From positions 620,001 through 684,000 of the forward strand of contig NC_033645.1 of assembly GCF_001540865.1 (NCBI RefSeq): a DNA stretch of 64,000 nt. The letters are read 5' to 3'. This DNA comes from Ananas comosus (taxonomy: Eukaryota > Streptophyta > Magnoliopsida > Poales > Bromeliaceae). Below, one piece after another: positions 46,337 through 58,891 of the stretch (positions within the stretch are counted from its first letter, which is position 1; every line of letters starts with the position of its first letter). The translations under genes were made by a program, and so were the position numbers. The notes below the pieces were generated by a model that made no database searches, was not told the DNA's origin, and saw only the letters and a program-made list of their open reading frames with translations.

Positions 46337-46340
<4 letters not shown>
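46023..46340 (+). CDS. Small plant protein with RYRSIxDLYAAT motif, paralogue 1
   Basis: A single-exon frame of 105 residues with strong GC bias. I do not recognise the family, but it is real: it shares two blocks with the gene at 49939-50388. One is FGAAELAAAARLVQL (residues 20-34). The other is RYRSISDLYAAT (56-67) after a run of Arg. The C-terminus is basic then acidic (ARREKRRREEEEED). It looks like a soluble, perhaps nuclear, protein; the Arg/Lys runs could be a nuclear localisation signal (inference). No signal peptide or membrane segment is seen. The stop codon TAG is the first part of a (AG)n tract (46337-46371), the same layout as in its paralogue. Confidence 0.75.
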
Positions 46341-46373
<33 letters not shown>

Positions 46374-47361
46374 GTACGGAATGGGTGTTTTGTAATTATG
46401 TGCGATTTTCGTGGATATTGTGCGCATTTTGGTTGTGACCACGCACCGTCGGTGAGACGGTGACTCTAGTTTGGATTAAGAAAATTGTGCGAAAAAACTA
46501 AACAACACCTTTGGTCCTCCAAACATCTTGATATTTTGGTTCTAATATTTAGTTCTTTAATTTTTTTAAATTATTATAATTAAATTTTATAATTTAATTA
46601 ACTAACTAAATATTAATATATTCGGTTACATGTTGAAATGATGCAATAGTATTATAATTAATGACGTGATAATGATTTATAAAATTCGAGTTAAAAATTA
46701 TAACAAAATACAGCCTTACTGTTTGAGAACCAAAAATAGTGACATGAAACTGCTCATGTTGTTTTGCTGTCGCAAGTGGGAACAAACTGGGCCAACATGA
46801 AAATGATAAGAATTGTGTCTTCCTCAATACTACCTGGGAATTTCATTTTCATTTTTCAAAGAGAAGGATAGCATGTTATTTATTTTATATTATTATTTTA
46901 AAATAAATTTAACTAGGTACGTAAATTAATTATGCTCCGAAAACTTAGGAGTTTGGATACTAATTATCGAGTCATTTTTGTCATCTTTGTCGCTTTTGGT
47001 AAGGACGATCAATAACTATTTAGGATTCAGTCTTAATATATTGAGGTCGCTGATCAATTTGTCCAATGTGTTATGCTACGTATGCGTATTTTTTTCATCT
47101 GTGAAATAAGTGCTATTCCTCACAAAAGCTGAAACTGTTAGAGAACGGTATTTTAATATTTTATATTCAACACTTTCTACATTGAGTCTCAAAGCAAAGC
47201 ATGATTAGCTCGTAATCTTCTAATCTGCTATCACGTGAATTAACTCTAATTCCCTAATAAAAGACTTAAGCTACCAGAAAATAAATAATATTTTAATATC
47301 TTATATTCAACAACTAAATATATATGTAGTTTGGGCCTGAAATTTTCTCTTTTGTTTCTTA
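46341..47361. other. Intergenic DNA
   Basis: (AG)n at 46340-46371, then AT-rich DNA. At 46510-46730 faint arms of the 'tttggtcctc' foldback type can be seen. No gene. Confidence 0.35.
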
Positions 47362-48331
47362 GGCCCCGTTTGGATCGCGGGATAAGCGGGGATAACGAAA
47401 GTTATCCCCGCTATTCCGCCAAACGGGGTGAAATTTGGCCGGGATATTTTATCCCGGTCAAACCTTGCTATTCTCGGTTATCCCGGAATAGCAAGGGATT
47501 TGCTATTCCACCATTTTGGTGGAATAGTGCTATTCCAATGCTTAATTTCAAACTTAATTAAACTTATAAATTGAATTAAACTAAATTATATAAATATAAT
47601 ATGTTATATATTATAATACATTATTTTTATTATAAAATTATTAATTGTACTATATTAATACATATTATTTATATTTAAATATTATAATAAAATTTATAAT
47701 AAATTATATTTAAATATTATAATAAATTCTTTTTATTAAATTTAAATTTAAGTAGAATTTTTAAAAAATTTATAAATTTATTATAATAAATTATTTTTAT
47801 TAATTGTTCCCACCACTATTCTTATTTTAAAATTTTAAAAATTAAAAATTTAAATTTTTAAAATTTATAATTTATAATCTCAAAATTAAAGTTTAAAATT
47901 TAAATTATAAATTTTAAATTTTAAATTTAAATTTTGATATTTTAAATTTTTGAAATTTAAAATTTGATATTTTATATTTTTTTAATTTAAATATGATCTT
48001 AAATTTAAAGTTTGAAATTTAAAATTTAAAATTTTGAATTTAAAATTTGAGATTTTAAATTTCAAAGTTAAAATTTTAAATTTAGAAATATAAATTTAAA
48101 AATTTAAAAATTCAAATTCAAATATAATAAGTGGATAATATCATTATTTTTTATTTACAAAACCCATTATCTTTCTTATTCCATCTTACCTAACCAAACG
48201 CTATTTTTTTTATTCCAGGAATAACCCAATTTTCATCCAAACGCAAAATTGATCTAATCCTCGCTTATACCTCAATTTATACCTATCCCTGGAATAGCCA
48301 CTTTTTTCTTATCCCCGAACCAAACGATACC
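47362..48331. mobile_element. Tourist/Harbinger-like element, 970 bp
   Basis: TTA duplications (47359-47361, 48332-48334) flank inverted ends: GGCCCCGTTTGGATCGCGGG at the left and, complemented, GGTATCGTTTGGTTCGGGGA at the right. The first 180 bp hold several TATCCC/GGGATA palindromes. The middle 550 bp are almost only A and T. No transposase frame is present. Confidence 0.75.
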
Positions 48332-48474
48332 TTAAAGTATGCAATCTGGATCGTAATTTCAAACCAAACTAGTAAGCAAACTTGATCCCAACACATTAAT
48401 TTGCACTGCCGTATTATCTTTTTTTTACTATTAATTGTAGTCCGCATATCATGTTCCAATTGAAACTAACCTTC

Positions 48475-48605
48475 ACAGTCCGTATCTTAAGTGACAAAAA
48501 GTTTAATAGTTGGTATCCGAGGTCTCTAGTTTATTTATATTTATAGCTAAATTTATTTTTTAATAAATAAACAAAATATATATGACAATATCTTTTCCTA
48601 AAAAA
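48475..48605 (+). mobile_element. tRNA-derived SINE, decayed copy
   Basis: Recognised by AAGTGACAAAAAGTTTAATAG, GGTATCCGAGGTCTC and AGCTAAATTTATTTTT. The B box is mostly lost. Confidence 0.45.
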
Positions 48606-48671
48606 AATAATAATTTAACTTTCTATTTGTTACCAAGGCAGAAAATCAAAATTTTATAAATATGCACATAC

Positions 48672-48973
48672 AGATAGAGGTGGCAATCTAGCTCGCTGTT
48701 TGCGAGTTATCTCGTATTCGACTCGAAATGAACTTGAAATCGAATTGCTTATTTAGTAAATGAGCCGAACACGAGCTGAATTTTTCAGCATGTTTGATAA
48801 ACGAGCCGAACAAGAGCTTGAGGTCAGCTCGCTCCTTTTTGGCTCGATAATAGCTCGAATACATATATTTTATATTTATATATATAAATAAATAATTATG
48901 TATATAATATATTACTTTTATTATTTAAGTTCTAGCAAAAAAAAAACATAAAGCCGAGCTTAATTATAAAAGA

Positions 48974-49022
<49 letters not shown>

Positions 49023-49235
49023 AAAGTTTCAACCTTTAAATTAAATTTAATAAGTAAAATTTTATAAATTTAGTTTTTTATATATATCCAATCTAATTCA
49101 TTTAAGTTATTTTTGTTGGCAAGCTCGTGAGTCAGTTTTTGTCAAACGCAAACTGAATTTTTTGACTCGATACTTTAACAAGTCAGATTAAACGAGTCGA
49201 ACACGCAGTCGACCCCAGCTTACTCGCGTTCGGCT
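48672..49235. mobile_element. GAGCTCG-rich hAT-like element
   Basis: It starts AGAGGTGGCAATCTAGCTCG and ends in CGCGTTCGGCTCAATGAG, with GAGCCGAACACGAGCTGAA inside and an AT core that holds (TA)n(TG)n at 48976-49021. Related to 40972-41448. No target duplication was recognised. Confidence 0.45.
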
Positions 49236-49868
49236 CAATGAGACGCCTATGTACAGAGTTCCATCACTTTTACAAATTCCCCCACCCTCTAATCGCCAGT
49301 GACATCGCACCCACTAACACCCCCACAGCCCTCCACGTGTCAAACTACTATTCGTCCTATGTGCCCCATGCCCCAACGGTCAACTGCGTCTGTTTGTTTA
49401 AAACGGTGCCCTCGCGAGGCACCGTAAGCACGAACAAAAAACCTTTACCCTCGTCAATATTAGTCGGTTTCCTAATTCTAATAAGGTGAAATCGCATGTA
49501 GACCCACTGAGTTATAGTAAATTGGGAAATGGACCCCTCAGCTTCAAACTTTTTGATTAAAACTTCTTTAACTTTCATTTTTTTTTCTGGAATTTAAAAA
49601 TTTATCAAATTTATTGATGCTTTTATTAGTCTAATAATTTTAATTGCTTTTCGTAAATAAAAGTAAATTAATCAATATTAATTTAAAAAAGAGTAAAACT
49701 TGACGGGATTTTTCAAAATATCCAATTGTTGAGGGGTCCCCATACATTTTTACCAAATCCTAATCCTACTCGCACTCGGAATCGGAAAAAACTCCACCAC
49801 TGTATATATATATGTTACGCTCTCTCCAAAACGTCCCCAAAACCCACACCATCTCCCCCACGAAACCC

Positions 49869-49908
<40 letters not shown>

Positions 49909-49938
49909 CGTAGAGAGAGGTAGAGAGAGAGAGGAGGA

Positions 49939-50388
49939 ATGGGAACCGACCTATTACGCTCTCCGAATCCGATCCGCGTGGCGCGCCCCGATCGCCTCGT
50001 CCTCGCCCGCTTCAGCGCCGCCGAGCTCGCCGCGGCGGCGAACCTCGTCCAACTAAGCGAGAGCTCCGGCGACTCGTCCGCGGACGCGCTCGGGATCGAG
50101 CCCTACGCCGCCTCGGCCTCCGCCGCCGCCGCGGCGCGCGGCGGCGACGACTCGTCCTCGCCTCGCTCGGTGAACACGCGGCGGCGCGATGCGGCGGCGG
50201 GGGCGGAGGAGAAGGACGAGGAGGAGGACGACGACGACGACGCGGTGGGAGGAGGCGGCGCGCCGCGGGGGAGGAGGCGTCGCTACCGTTCGATCGCGGA
50301 TCTCTACGCGGCGACGGCTCCGATCGGAGATGGAGGAAACGCTAAGAGCGAGATGAAGAGGAGGAGGAGCGACGGGGAAAGAGAATAG
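49939..50388 (+). CDS. Small plant protein with RYRSIxDLYAAT motif, paralogue 2
   Basis: A single-exon frame of 149 residues. It shares FSAAELAAAANLVQL (25-39) and RYRSIADLYAAT (115-126) with the gene 3.6 kb upstream. Between the blocks it has an Ala/Ser-rich stretch and an acidic run (EEKDEEEDDDDD, about residues 91-101), which the first copy lacks. The C-terminus is basic (KRRRSDGERE). A TATATATATA box is at about 49803-49812; the leader contains CCCTAGAGAGAG with a long (GA)n. The stop TAG again opens an (AG)n tract. Same strand, same order of parts and no intron in either copy point to a tandem duplication followed by loss or gain of the middle. The function is not known to me. Confidence 0.75.
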   Translation: MGTDLLRSPNPIRVARPDRLVLARFSAAELAAAANLVQLSESSGDSSADALGIEPYAASASAAAAARGGDDSSSPRSVNTRRRDAAAGAEEKDEEEDDDDDAVGGGGAPRGRRRRYRSIADLYAATAPIGDGGNAKSEMKRRRSDGERE

Positions 50389-51041
50389 AGAGAGAGAGAG
50401 AGAGAGTTTTTTTTTTTTGTAATGTTCACTGTTGTGGTGGTGGAGCGAAGATTGCAATGGCCACCACTAGCTCTTCCAAGATTAATGCATGTACGGGAAA
50501 AACCAATGGTTATATGGGGGGCTTAAGGTTTATTAATGTTATAGTGGTGGGGTGCGTTGCTTGTGAGGAGAGAGAGAGAGAGAGAGAGAGAGNTTTTAGT
50601 TTTTTAATTATAAATTATTTATATGAACCAAAAAAAAAAAAAAGAATTGCCTTGTTTCTGGAAACATGGATTAATTGGAAGTTTCTTTGGAGCAGTGACC
50701 TTTTTCGCACACATGAGCGCACGTGTGGTTTGCAAATTTTTTTTTTCCCGCAAATGTGGTATTGTGGTTGTAGCATGGTAATGCATTCAAATTTGAAAAT
50801 TTTGAAAATTTAAAGACTTAGAATTTGAAAGAGCATAAGTTTTTAATATCATGATTTAAAAATGTTGAACAAAAGCCTTGTTAAATTATTCTTATTGTTT
50901 GACCTGCTTCTATTTTACCTTCTTATTAGTGTTTAAAATCGAGTTACGGTTGTATTACTTGCTATGTATTATTACTGCAGAATTTTATTGTGAGTTTTTA
51001 GAATTAAACTTGAGATATATCTTGATCTACTCCGACGGTTA
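50389..51041. other. 3' side of paralogue 2 and intergenic DNA
   Basis: (AG)n at 50385-50406, a T run, then a (GA)n ending in N at 50593. A frame from 50457 passes through the N and is not credible. Confidence 0.35.
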
Positions 51042-51640
51042 TTAGCTTTATCTAATGGTCGTTGCATTAGTATATGAAAGCCGATGCGTGAATTTATTAG
51101 AGGAATGCTTCAGTATAATAGGAATATCCAAATCTAATCGTTAATTACTGAGTAATTTTTGAGAATTGAATTGTTTTTTAGGATTCGAGTGTGTAGATAT
51201 TCGATATTGAGAGGTAAAAACGTCGAAAAACTCTGCAAAAATCATTGTTATTCTTTAGTCTGATTCCACTTTACCATCTTGCTAGCTTTATCTAATAGTT
51301 CGTGCATTAGAATATGTAAGCAGATATGAGAATTTATCGAAGAAAAGTTTCAATACAATCGGGATATCCAAATCTAACCGTTAAGTTATTGAAGAATAAT
51401 TTATTGAGAATTTTGAGAATTAGATGTCGACTTTTCGGATTCGATAGTGTGGAAATTAATATTCAACATTGCAAAGGTAAAAATGTTGGAAATACTCGCA
51501 AAATCATTGTATTTGTTTTCGTCTGATTTCACTTTACCATCTTGTGGCGATACTATGATCTACGTACTTTGACCATTGCTAGTTTTATCTACTGGTTAAT
51601 TGCTGTATTAGTAGGTACAAGCAGATATGAGAATCTATTA
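51042..51640. repeat. Diverged tandem repeats, about 240-300 bp
   Basis: Three copies begin TTAGCTTTATCTAATGG (51042), CTAGCTTTATCTAATAG (about 51281) and CTAGTTTTATCTACTGG (about 51578); each is followed by GCATTAG...AAGC.GAT.TGAGAATTTATT. Units also share CTGATT.CACTTTACCATCTTG. Probably the remains of a tandem array. No coding. Confidence 0.65.
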
Positions 51641-52778
51641 ATATTTATTATTGTTATTAATTACATAGAAAGGTCAATAGGTTTATGAAAATAATAAGTT
51701 TTTACTGCTTTTAATTTGACCTTTATTGCTCATGGATAATACTCTGCACCGACTATTCATTAATTGTTGAAGGACCAAAATTTTATAAGGAATCAATTTT
51801 AATTTCCAGTTTGATTCTTTCTTAGTATATATAATTCAATTCTTCTTTTCTTTTAATTCAGTCATTCAACCATTTTTCTTAACAAAAATAATTTTTGAAT
51901 GAAGAGTAGAATTTGCAAAACCATGCATCCACTTGTCAAAATTATTTGGATACCATGCATTTTGTGTCCCAAGTTGTGAGTTTATTCATCATTCAAGTTA
52001 TCAAATGTGTGAACCTTGAAAACTCACTAGGAAAAGTTACATCACATGTCACAAGGATAATGTTACCGTGTATAATAGTACTTTCTATATATTCTTTTGT
52101 TACTATGTATAGTATTGCATGATATATGGGACATAATTCTTCAAAATCTCTCGTACCAAATAGAATCTTTTGAGTTGTTTTTAATTAGTTGCTTATTACT
52201 GCATCAACAAAGTTGACATGGGGGAGCCTCTTCACGATCGATGAGATGATTTTATCCACCGTTCGTATGATCGCACTTCTACAAGATTTGAGCGCTGCAC
52301 ATGATGAAAAATAAATTGAAGCATCTCACGTTGAAAAGTATTAAGCCTAATTTTGAACTGTTTTGCATTAGATTCAGTGCTAAATCCTTGTACATTCTAA
52401 GAGGTCTTGGAGTTTGATTCTTACATATGGCATTTCGGTATTAATTTATGTTTATTGATTTGCTATCTCTTCATTGTCTCTCTTGTTATTGTACCTTAGC
52501 ATGTTTTACGTAATTTCTATTGTATATGAAACCTTTTCTACTAGATTGAAATTTCAAGTGTTAACGAGCTCAAACCCAACTGAAAGTTTAAACTATTAGA
52601 TGGAAATATCTTGTGTATCATATATTAGTTCAATTTCTATCCGATATCCGATATGTGACTATTATTCTTCAAACCCGCTCTTGATATATGGTAGATGCTA
52701 CTGGTAAGTGGCAGAGACCTAATACAATCACATTAAAATCAAGTATTAATGCACAACTAATACGTGACACAAACTCAA

Positions 52779-52814
<36 letters not shown>

Positions 52815-53539
52815 GTGCAACCAGCATACAATCAACTTTACGTGCTAAACGCAACTAGTATGTAGTCACTGGACTGGGTGGTCACAAACAAAGAAATGTG
52901 AATCTGGATCTAATATTATATTAAAGGGCTCAAACCCAACCCAAAATGTTAAGCTATTAGATAGATGAACTCTCTACACTATAAACAGGTCAAGATTCTA
53001 TTTAGTATTAAGTAACTAACTATTATTCCTCACTGCTTCTCAATTTGCACGTCCTGGAGATTCTTTTGTTACTAAAATTACGAAAAAAGCTTTGACAGAT
53101 TTGCTCATCTGCTTTGGGTGGAAGTACTTCGTGCTGTAGAAACCGCACTATAAAGATTCACAGCTAACAGCTGGCATAGTTGATTGAAACCCTTCATATT
53201 GAGTTGTAAGTTGATTCGCATTGCATGTGGGATGTAAAAATATTATTATTCTCTTGTGGCGAAATACATCACTAAAACTATTATTTAATAGTTCTCATAC
53301 CCATTTGTTGATTGCTTTTGTGCAGAGTCTTCCGCAGCAGAAAAGGCTAAGGTTCCGAACAAGGGGTCAGCAACTAGTTAGAGCCTCATCGATGTTAAAT
53401 AGATAAATCCATGTAAACTTATTCTAGTTTAGTTCAGAGATGCATTTTGGAACTATTTAAAATGTACTTTATACTTTACTTCTAAACTGTAATTTGGTAT
53501 TATTTCAGTATAAGCTTATGAACTTTTAGTTTTTGATCA
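51641..53539. other. AT-rich intergenic DNA
   Basis: A (TA)n tract is at 52785-52811. A stretch at 53327-53406 follows a good splice acceptor (TTTTGTGCAG) and reads SLPQQKRLRFRTRGQQLVRA to a stop; it could be a last exon but has no partner exon that I can find. Confidence 0.3.
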
Positions 53540-54720
53540 GATATCACTATAATCTGTCACGTTCTGAACTTCAGTGGAAGCTCACCAGCCACGTGTACAG
53601 ACCCGCTGTGTACATCACTAGGTCAACTGAAACAGGAGTAAACTACAATAAGTAGAATAAGTAAGTGCAGCAAATAGATGCAAAGAATCAACCATAAATC
53701 TGTCTCAATATGATATATTTTCTAACGTGTCATACATACTAATCATTGTTGGAGGAAAATTCAAAATCCCTTAATCATTATTATTACTATTCAATTTTCT
53801 TAATTATTATTATTATTATTTTATTCTTTATTTATTAATTCTTTTATTCTCTTTTATCAATATTTTTATTATTATTTATTATTTTAATTAATAGGTGGAA
53901 ACGTATGGAATTAAATGGGATTAATGAGTAGAACGTTGGGGGGCCTCCAACGATCCATTTACATCCCATTTATACTGCCTCCTGTCTACTGTTCATTACA
54001 GTAGAACATGGCAGAGAGCTACTAATTAATTATTTTGAGAGTTGATTTAATTTAATTTTTATTCATTTTATTTGATCATTTTATCGCCGAGTGTTGAAAG
54101 AAGCTTCGTCAACCTCTTCACGATCGTGCTCGCAGAATGAGGAGTTCCGGTCGTACCTTGGGGCGGTGTTTCCGGTTAATCCCGCACGTAAGGACGGGAA
54201 TACGCCTTAGGGCAGTGCCTCGCACGCTTCCGGATCAATTAAGTATTTATTTGGATTTAGCGATCATCTGTAAGTTGATTTATTTATTTTCATAATAAAA
54301 TTTAGTTAGATTTAAATCACAATTAGATTTCTATGCGATATTTGTTCCAACAATCATTACATATACTAGTTGATATTTCATGCTAATTACAATTATCCAT
54401 CAATAAGCTACATGTCATGATTCATGCAGATGTCATCACTATAGTTTAATTAACTAATGATATCACATAATTACTTCCTATACTACACAAGTTTTACTAA
54501 TCTCATATAAAGCATGCTAACTAAGCTATTTCTAAAATTACTTTTTATCTACTACATAGATATTTCACTTAATCATGTATGATAAGCATGTTTTATGTAT
54601 GCACACATTCATTCAAACATATATTCACATGAATATGTAGAAATTACAATTTGTTAATGTCAAAAAAGACATAGAAGAAATTCACCCATTTTGATAAAAT
54701 CAAACCCACCGAGTACTCAT
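53540..54720. other. Possible LTR-retrotransposon fragment
   Basis: The stretch begins near TGTCACGTTCTGAACTTCAG. A GC-richer block at 54085-54235 (GAGGAGTTCCGGTCGTACCT) sits in very AT-rich DNA with many TTATTATT runs. The look is that of a terminal repeat and leader, but no polyprotein part or second terminal repeat was found. Confidence 0.25.
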
Positions 54721-55690
54721 CGGCAGCTCGGTATCCTCCCAGCAAAACAGCTTAAGTAAATAAAAGTAAACGATTATTTCATGTGATTTTAGCACATAAT
54801 ATTTTAAGTTTGAACCCACAATATATATCACCGGAGTTTTATTTAATTTTCTTTCATTATATTCAAGTTCAGAGGTGGTGTTTATAGTAGACATTGTTCA
54901 CATAAAATAGTTTTACTACTTCTACTCATGATATATATGCATGGGTGGGGATTAAGTAGAGAGATAACGTACCATATTGATGAATCACCTTATAAGCAAA
55001 ATATATTATTTTAATAAATTGTGTCAAATTTAGAATCTTACATGTGACTAAATGAAAAGCTCCAAATTTCAACTATAGAAGCATAAATCAATAAAGGTCA
55101 TGTTCGAATATGTGATCTTATTTTGTATAAACTTTTTTTTAATACAATAGTAACCAAAGAGTTTAATTTTTCGTAATTTTATAAATTTTACTATCCATAA
55201 TTTGATATGATAATATATTTTATCTACGAAATAATTTATTTTATTCTAAAAAATGATTTAAAGTCTGAATGTAATATTTTATTTTAAACATTTGATTGTA
55301 AACACTCTTTATCAACAAAATACACAATTTTTTGAATAAATCAATGAGATATACTGAATATTTAAAATATTCACTGCGTCCAAACAGGGCAAGGAATTAG
55401 AAGCTGTATTCAGTGTAATAAATTGGTTTGTGCAAATGTTGCTTAGGATTCTTCGCACCGAAAAATTACACCAGAATAAGTTTGCATCACGAGTTGCCTA
55501 CAAACAAAACAAAAAAAACTGAAATAGAATACAGAAACCTGAATATATGACAAGTTGCACATCGCGGCTGATCGATAACCCATCGATCAATTAAAACTAA
55601 ATATGGTGCAGGGGAAACTGCAAATTACGAGAAATTCATGCAGATTATACACTTTCTAGCAAGAGGGGATCATGATAGAATCGCCGTTCA
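54721..55690. other. Intergenic DNA downstream of TRAPPC2L
   Basis: AT-rich. Nothing coding is seen. The last 100 bp before 55691 should be TRAPPC2L 3' untranslated region. Confidence 0.35.
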
Positions 55691-58247
55691 TCATGCGGCG
55701 GTTGACCCAAAAGACTTTACGATGACGCTGACTCTTTCGGCGAAACTTTTCGAGGTGATCTTCTTCCCCGGAACATGAAAGGGGTTGGATACAGCATCTA
55801 CATACGCAGCATGAAACCTCCGGAAAAACTGAGTGCCAGCAAAAAAGACACATAAGTTCTAGAAAAATAACATAAGAATTCTCCATACATGCAAAAGAGA
55901 AGCTCAGATTAAGTTGAATTATTGGCAGGTTTTGATTTTTTTTAAAAAAATCTATTGATCCTTCCTGAGATGTTCTTGCTTGTGACTTTTCCACTTTCAT
56001 AGATGATATGCCGCAACCTTGAAGGCGATGGATGACTTTGTCATCACAGGTTATAATGAAACACAGTGGCATTCGACCGACACATTTTGTTGCAAAGTTC
56101 CATAATCATGATATCACAAAAGCTTCCAGGTAAATGCTCTGTCATGGTAAGGAAGAGTTTGGCACTTCGCTACAAGGTTAAAGTGTAAATCTCACTCTTG
56201 TAGCATTTCATTCCTTACTGCCAACGCTTTGGCAGTTAAAAGGTTGAGAGAGAGAGTTTAAGCATTCACTCAAATAGCACAAATTTGGTACGATACAATC
56301 TCACCTATATTCTGACCCAATTCAATCTGCAGAAAAAATGGCAAGTTACAGATCCAACGGTTCAGAGCAAAATCAAACTAAGCTCTCAATCTTAGTAAAA
56401 TTTCAGTTTTTGAAAACCAATTCAAATCAACTAGAATCCAATATTGCCGAAATACCATGATGTAGGTTGGGATCTGAACCAGAACCGACACGTACTTGTA
56501 ATGATTTTGCAGAATAACTTTTAACTAGAACGAAGATAGCACGCATTTTTAACCTCATAACAAGACTCTGCAACAATAACATGACAAAATAACAAAAGTA
56601 TCATGTATAGAAACTTACATTTCTTACATCCGCATCTTTCACGTCTAGATCAGTTGTAACCATAATGAACTTCACCTTCGTGTTAGTCAAATATCCATAT
56701 CTACAAAGCATATAAAGCAAAAGGAACAAAACAAGTATCTATTAATTTGTTTCATGCAGACAAAAATTGTTTAGACGCACGAGAAAGTCAACTCATAGTA
56801 TACTTTCGTTTCATTGATCAGCAACATACCGGGAATGCTCCACATTCTCTATTTGACACCATGCAACTCAGTTCGGCGGGGTATAAGCAAAACTATACTT
56901 GATTTCTAAATTGTAGGCATGTTATCTTACCACAGGGTATCCGATGGGAATAAGATTTCCACGGGAATATAAAGGTCCTTTAACAAGAATTCCTAACCTC
57001 TTTCTGCCCACTCACTCGACCTGAGCTGCGCGGTGAAAAATGATAATCCAGCTATTTCAAATAGAATATATGGAACAGTTCCTGAATGTTTCAAGTCGAC
57101 GAAAAGCACACCGCCCAAGAGTCTCAAAGAGCTTACACTTTGTAGTTCTCAGTTGGATATAGAAGACCCAGAAATGTCTCGTTCAGAGTGGGCCCACTTC
57201 TCTTAGGGTTGTTTACTAGCGAAAGAAAAAAACACAACAAAGCATAAGCCACAAAGAAGTAATCACAGCTCCATATGCAGTGAATCTTACACAAATTGTT
57301 CGTTCAATTTACGATGTTGACCAACGATACTTGCTAAATATTTTTAATATTCTTTGAAGCGCTTTTGAATTTTAGAGAGCTCTGAAGCACTCGAAAGGGC
57401 GTAGAAGACGAAGCACTACCAAAACAGGACCGGATTATAATTAAAGACTCAAAACCTCAATCCGAAGTCCTTGTTGATGTACCAAATGCACTCAGTTTTT
57501 CTTTGTTAACACATTAGTTTTCCTCGCTTCAACTAAAATTTGTAACCATAACTAAACATTCTATAACGGATTCTTCTTATTGACGACGACCGATTGATCT
57601 AAGCTACACAATAGCGATGAAGATATGATTATCCAGATACCGATATCCGTTAAAACACTTGACTCTATCCAAATCAAGATCCGTATATCGTATCACTACA
57701 GCGCATAGATTTTTCGCGCAAATCCCAGGTTTGTATACCCAACATATCCGTAATACTTATGCACACTATACATCAATTTTCACAAATAATTTTCCAATGT
57801 TGTTACTATCTTAGATTCCTCTTAATACACTTCTGAAAGTAAACGATCTGCGCTGCTAAACTTGATCTACGCTATTTGAACTTACTTTTTAGATTTTGAG
57901 TTTTCAAAATTGACTTTTTTTAAGAGATAATACAATGTAAATTTGCCAGAATAAAGTCGAAAAATTATAAAATTTCGAATTTCTCGACACGGAACTCGAG
58001 TAGATCTATAATGAAAAGTGATGGATTAAGCTTTTTTTTCAATTAAATTTTTTTAAAAAAAAAAAAAAGTAGGAAAAGAGAAAAGGGGGGACCTCGCTCG
58101 TCGATGACGTCCAAGGAGCAGTGGACGATGTGATGGAGCTTCAGGGCGTCGTCGGCCTCCGTGAAGCTCTGCAGGTACACCGGATTGTTCTGTGCACCCC
58201 CTCGGAGAGGACGAGGTCGATCAGATCTGGACCGTTCGATTCCAGTA

Positions 58248-58290
<43 letters not shown>

Positions 58291-58350
58291 ATGAGCGCGA
58301 GATTTAAAGCACCGGACCTGATTCCCCACGACGGCGACGCACACGATCAT
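55691..58350 (-). CDS. TRAPPC2L: Trafficking protein particle complex subunit 2-like
   Basis: TRAPPC2L belongs to the sedlin-like fold and is a subunit of TRAPP complexes, which tether vesicles and act as exchange factors for Rab GTPases at the Golgi. Five exons: 58318-58350, 58093-58189, 57137-57215, 56619-56700, 55691-55828. All junctions are GT-AG and in frame, giving 142 residues, the usual length. Sequence by exon: MIVCVAVVGNQ; NNPVYLQSFTEADDALKLHH; VNNPKRSGPTLNETFLGLLY; YGYLTNTKVKFIMVTTDLDV; FFRRFHAAYVDAVSNPFHVP, ending KSFGSTAA. Exon 1 has only 11 codons, and a (GA)n repeat lies in intron 1 (58250-58289). The region carrying exons 1-2 and the upstream DNA is present a second time at 60050-61357. 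No damage is seen in this copy. Confidence 0.92.
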
Positions 58351-58891
58351 CTCGGTGTGGCGACGATGCTCCTTCTCCAATACCACCCCCCCTCCTCGGA
58401 CGGTTCCGGTGTGTTCGGACTTCGGAGGGGAGAAGCGACGAAGCACAAGAGGGGAGTTTTAGTTTTTCTTTTTTTCTTTTTTTTTCTTTTTTTTTTTTAA
58501 CTCTAATAGAGTTACACTTAATTGGGCCTTTTATGGGCCTAACACTCGGCCTACCAAGCCCATTGGTATTTCGAAATTTAGAGCCTGTTTGGTATTAGGG
58601 GCCACTTAATATCATTGGGCCACAAAAAAAAAAAGAGAAAGAGGAGAGAGTGTGTAGAGATATTTGTCTGGGAGTTTTGGTGATAGTGTAGAAAGTGTTT
58701 TGTTCACAAAGGCTATATTTGAGATTGACCATCACCGTCTAGTATAGTTGGTTGGTACTTCGGTCGCAATCGAACAGGTTCTAACCCTCGCATGCCCCAT
58801 TATTAAAGGAGCTTCCTTAGGAATATATTCTAGCCCTTGCATGCCCTTTTATTAAAGGAACGTCTTTTGAAATATATATATATATATATAT
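57593..58891. repeat. Duplicated unit 1 (TRAPPC2L 5' end)
   Basis: From ATTGATCTAAGCTACACAAT to TTTTGAAATATATATATATA this unit matches 60050-61357 with only scattered single-base changes. Unit 2 has an extra 21 or 22 bases near 60290 (CGAGCAAATGTAGAACAATA). The unit covers part of intron 2, exons 1 and 2, and about 540 bp upstream. Confidence 0.9.

Noticed and set aside
50457..50813. 118-codon plus frame
   Set aside because: It runs through a GA repeat and an N at 50593 and shows no conserved pattern; it is 3' flank of the small paralogue.
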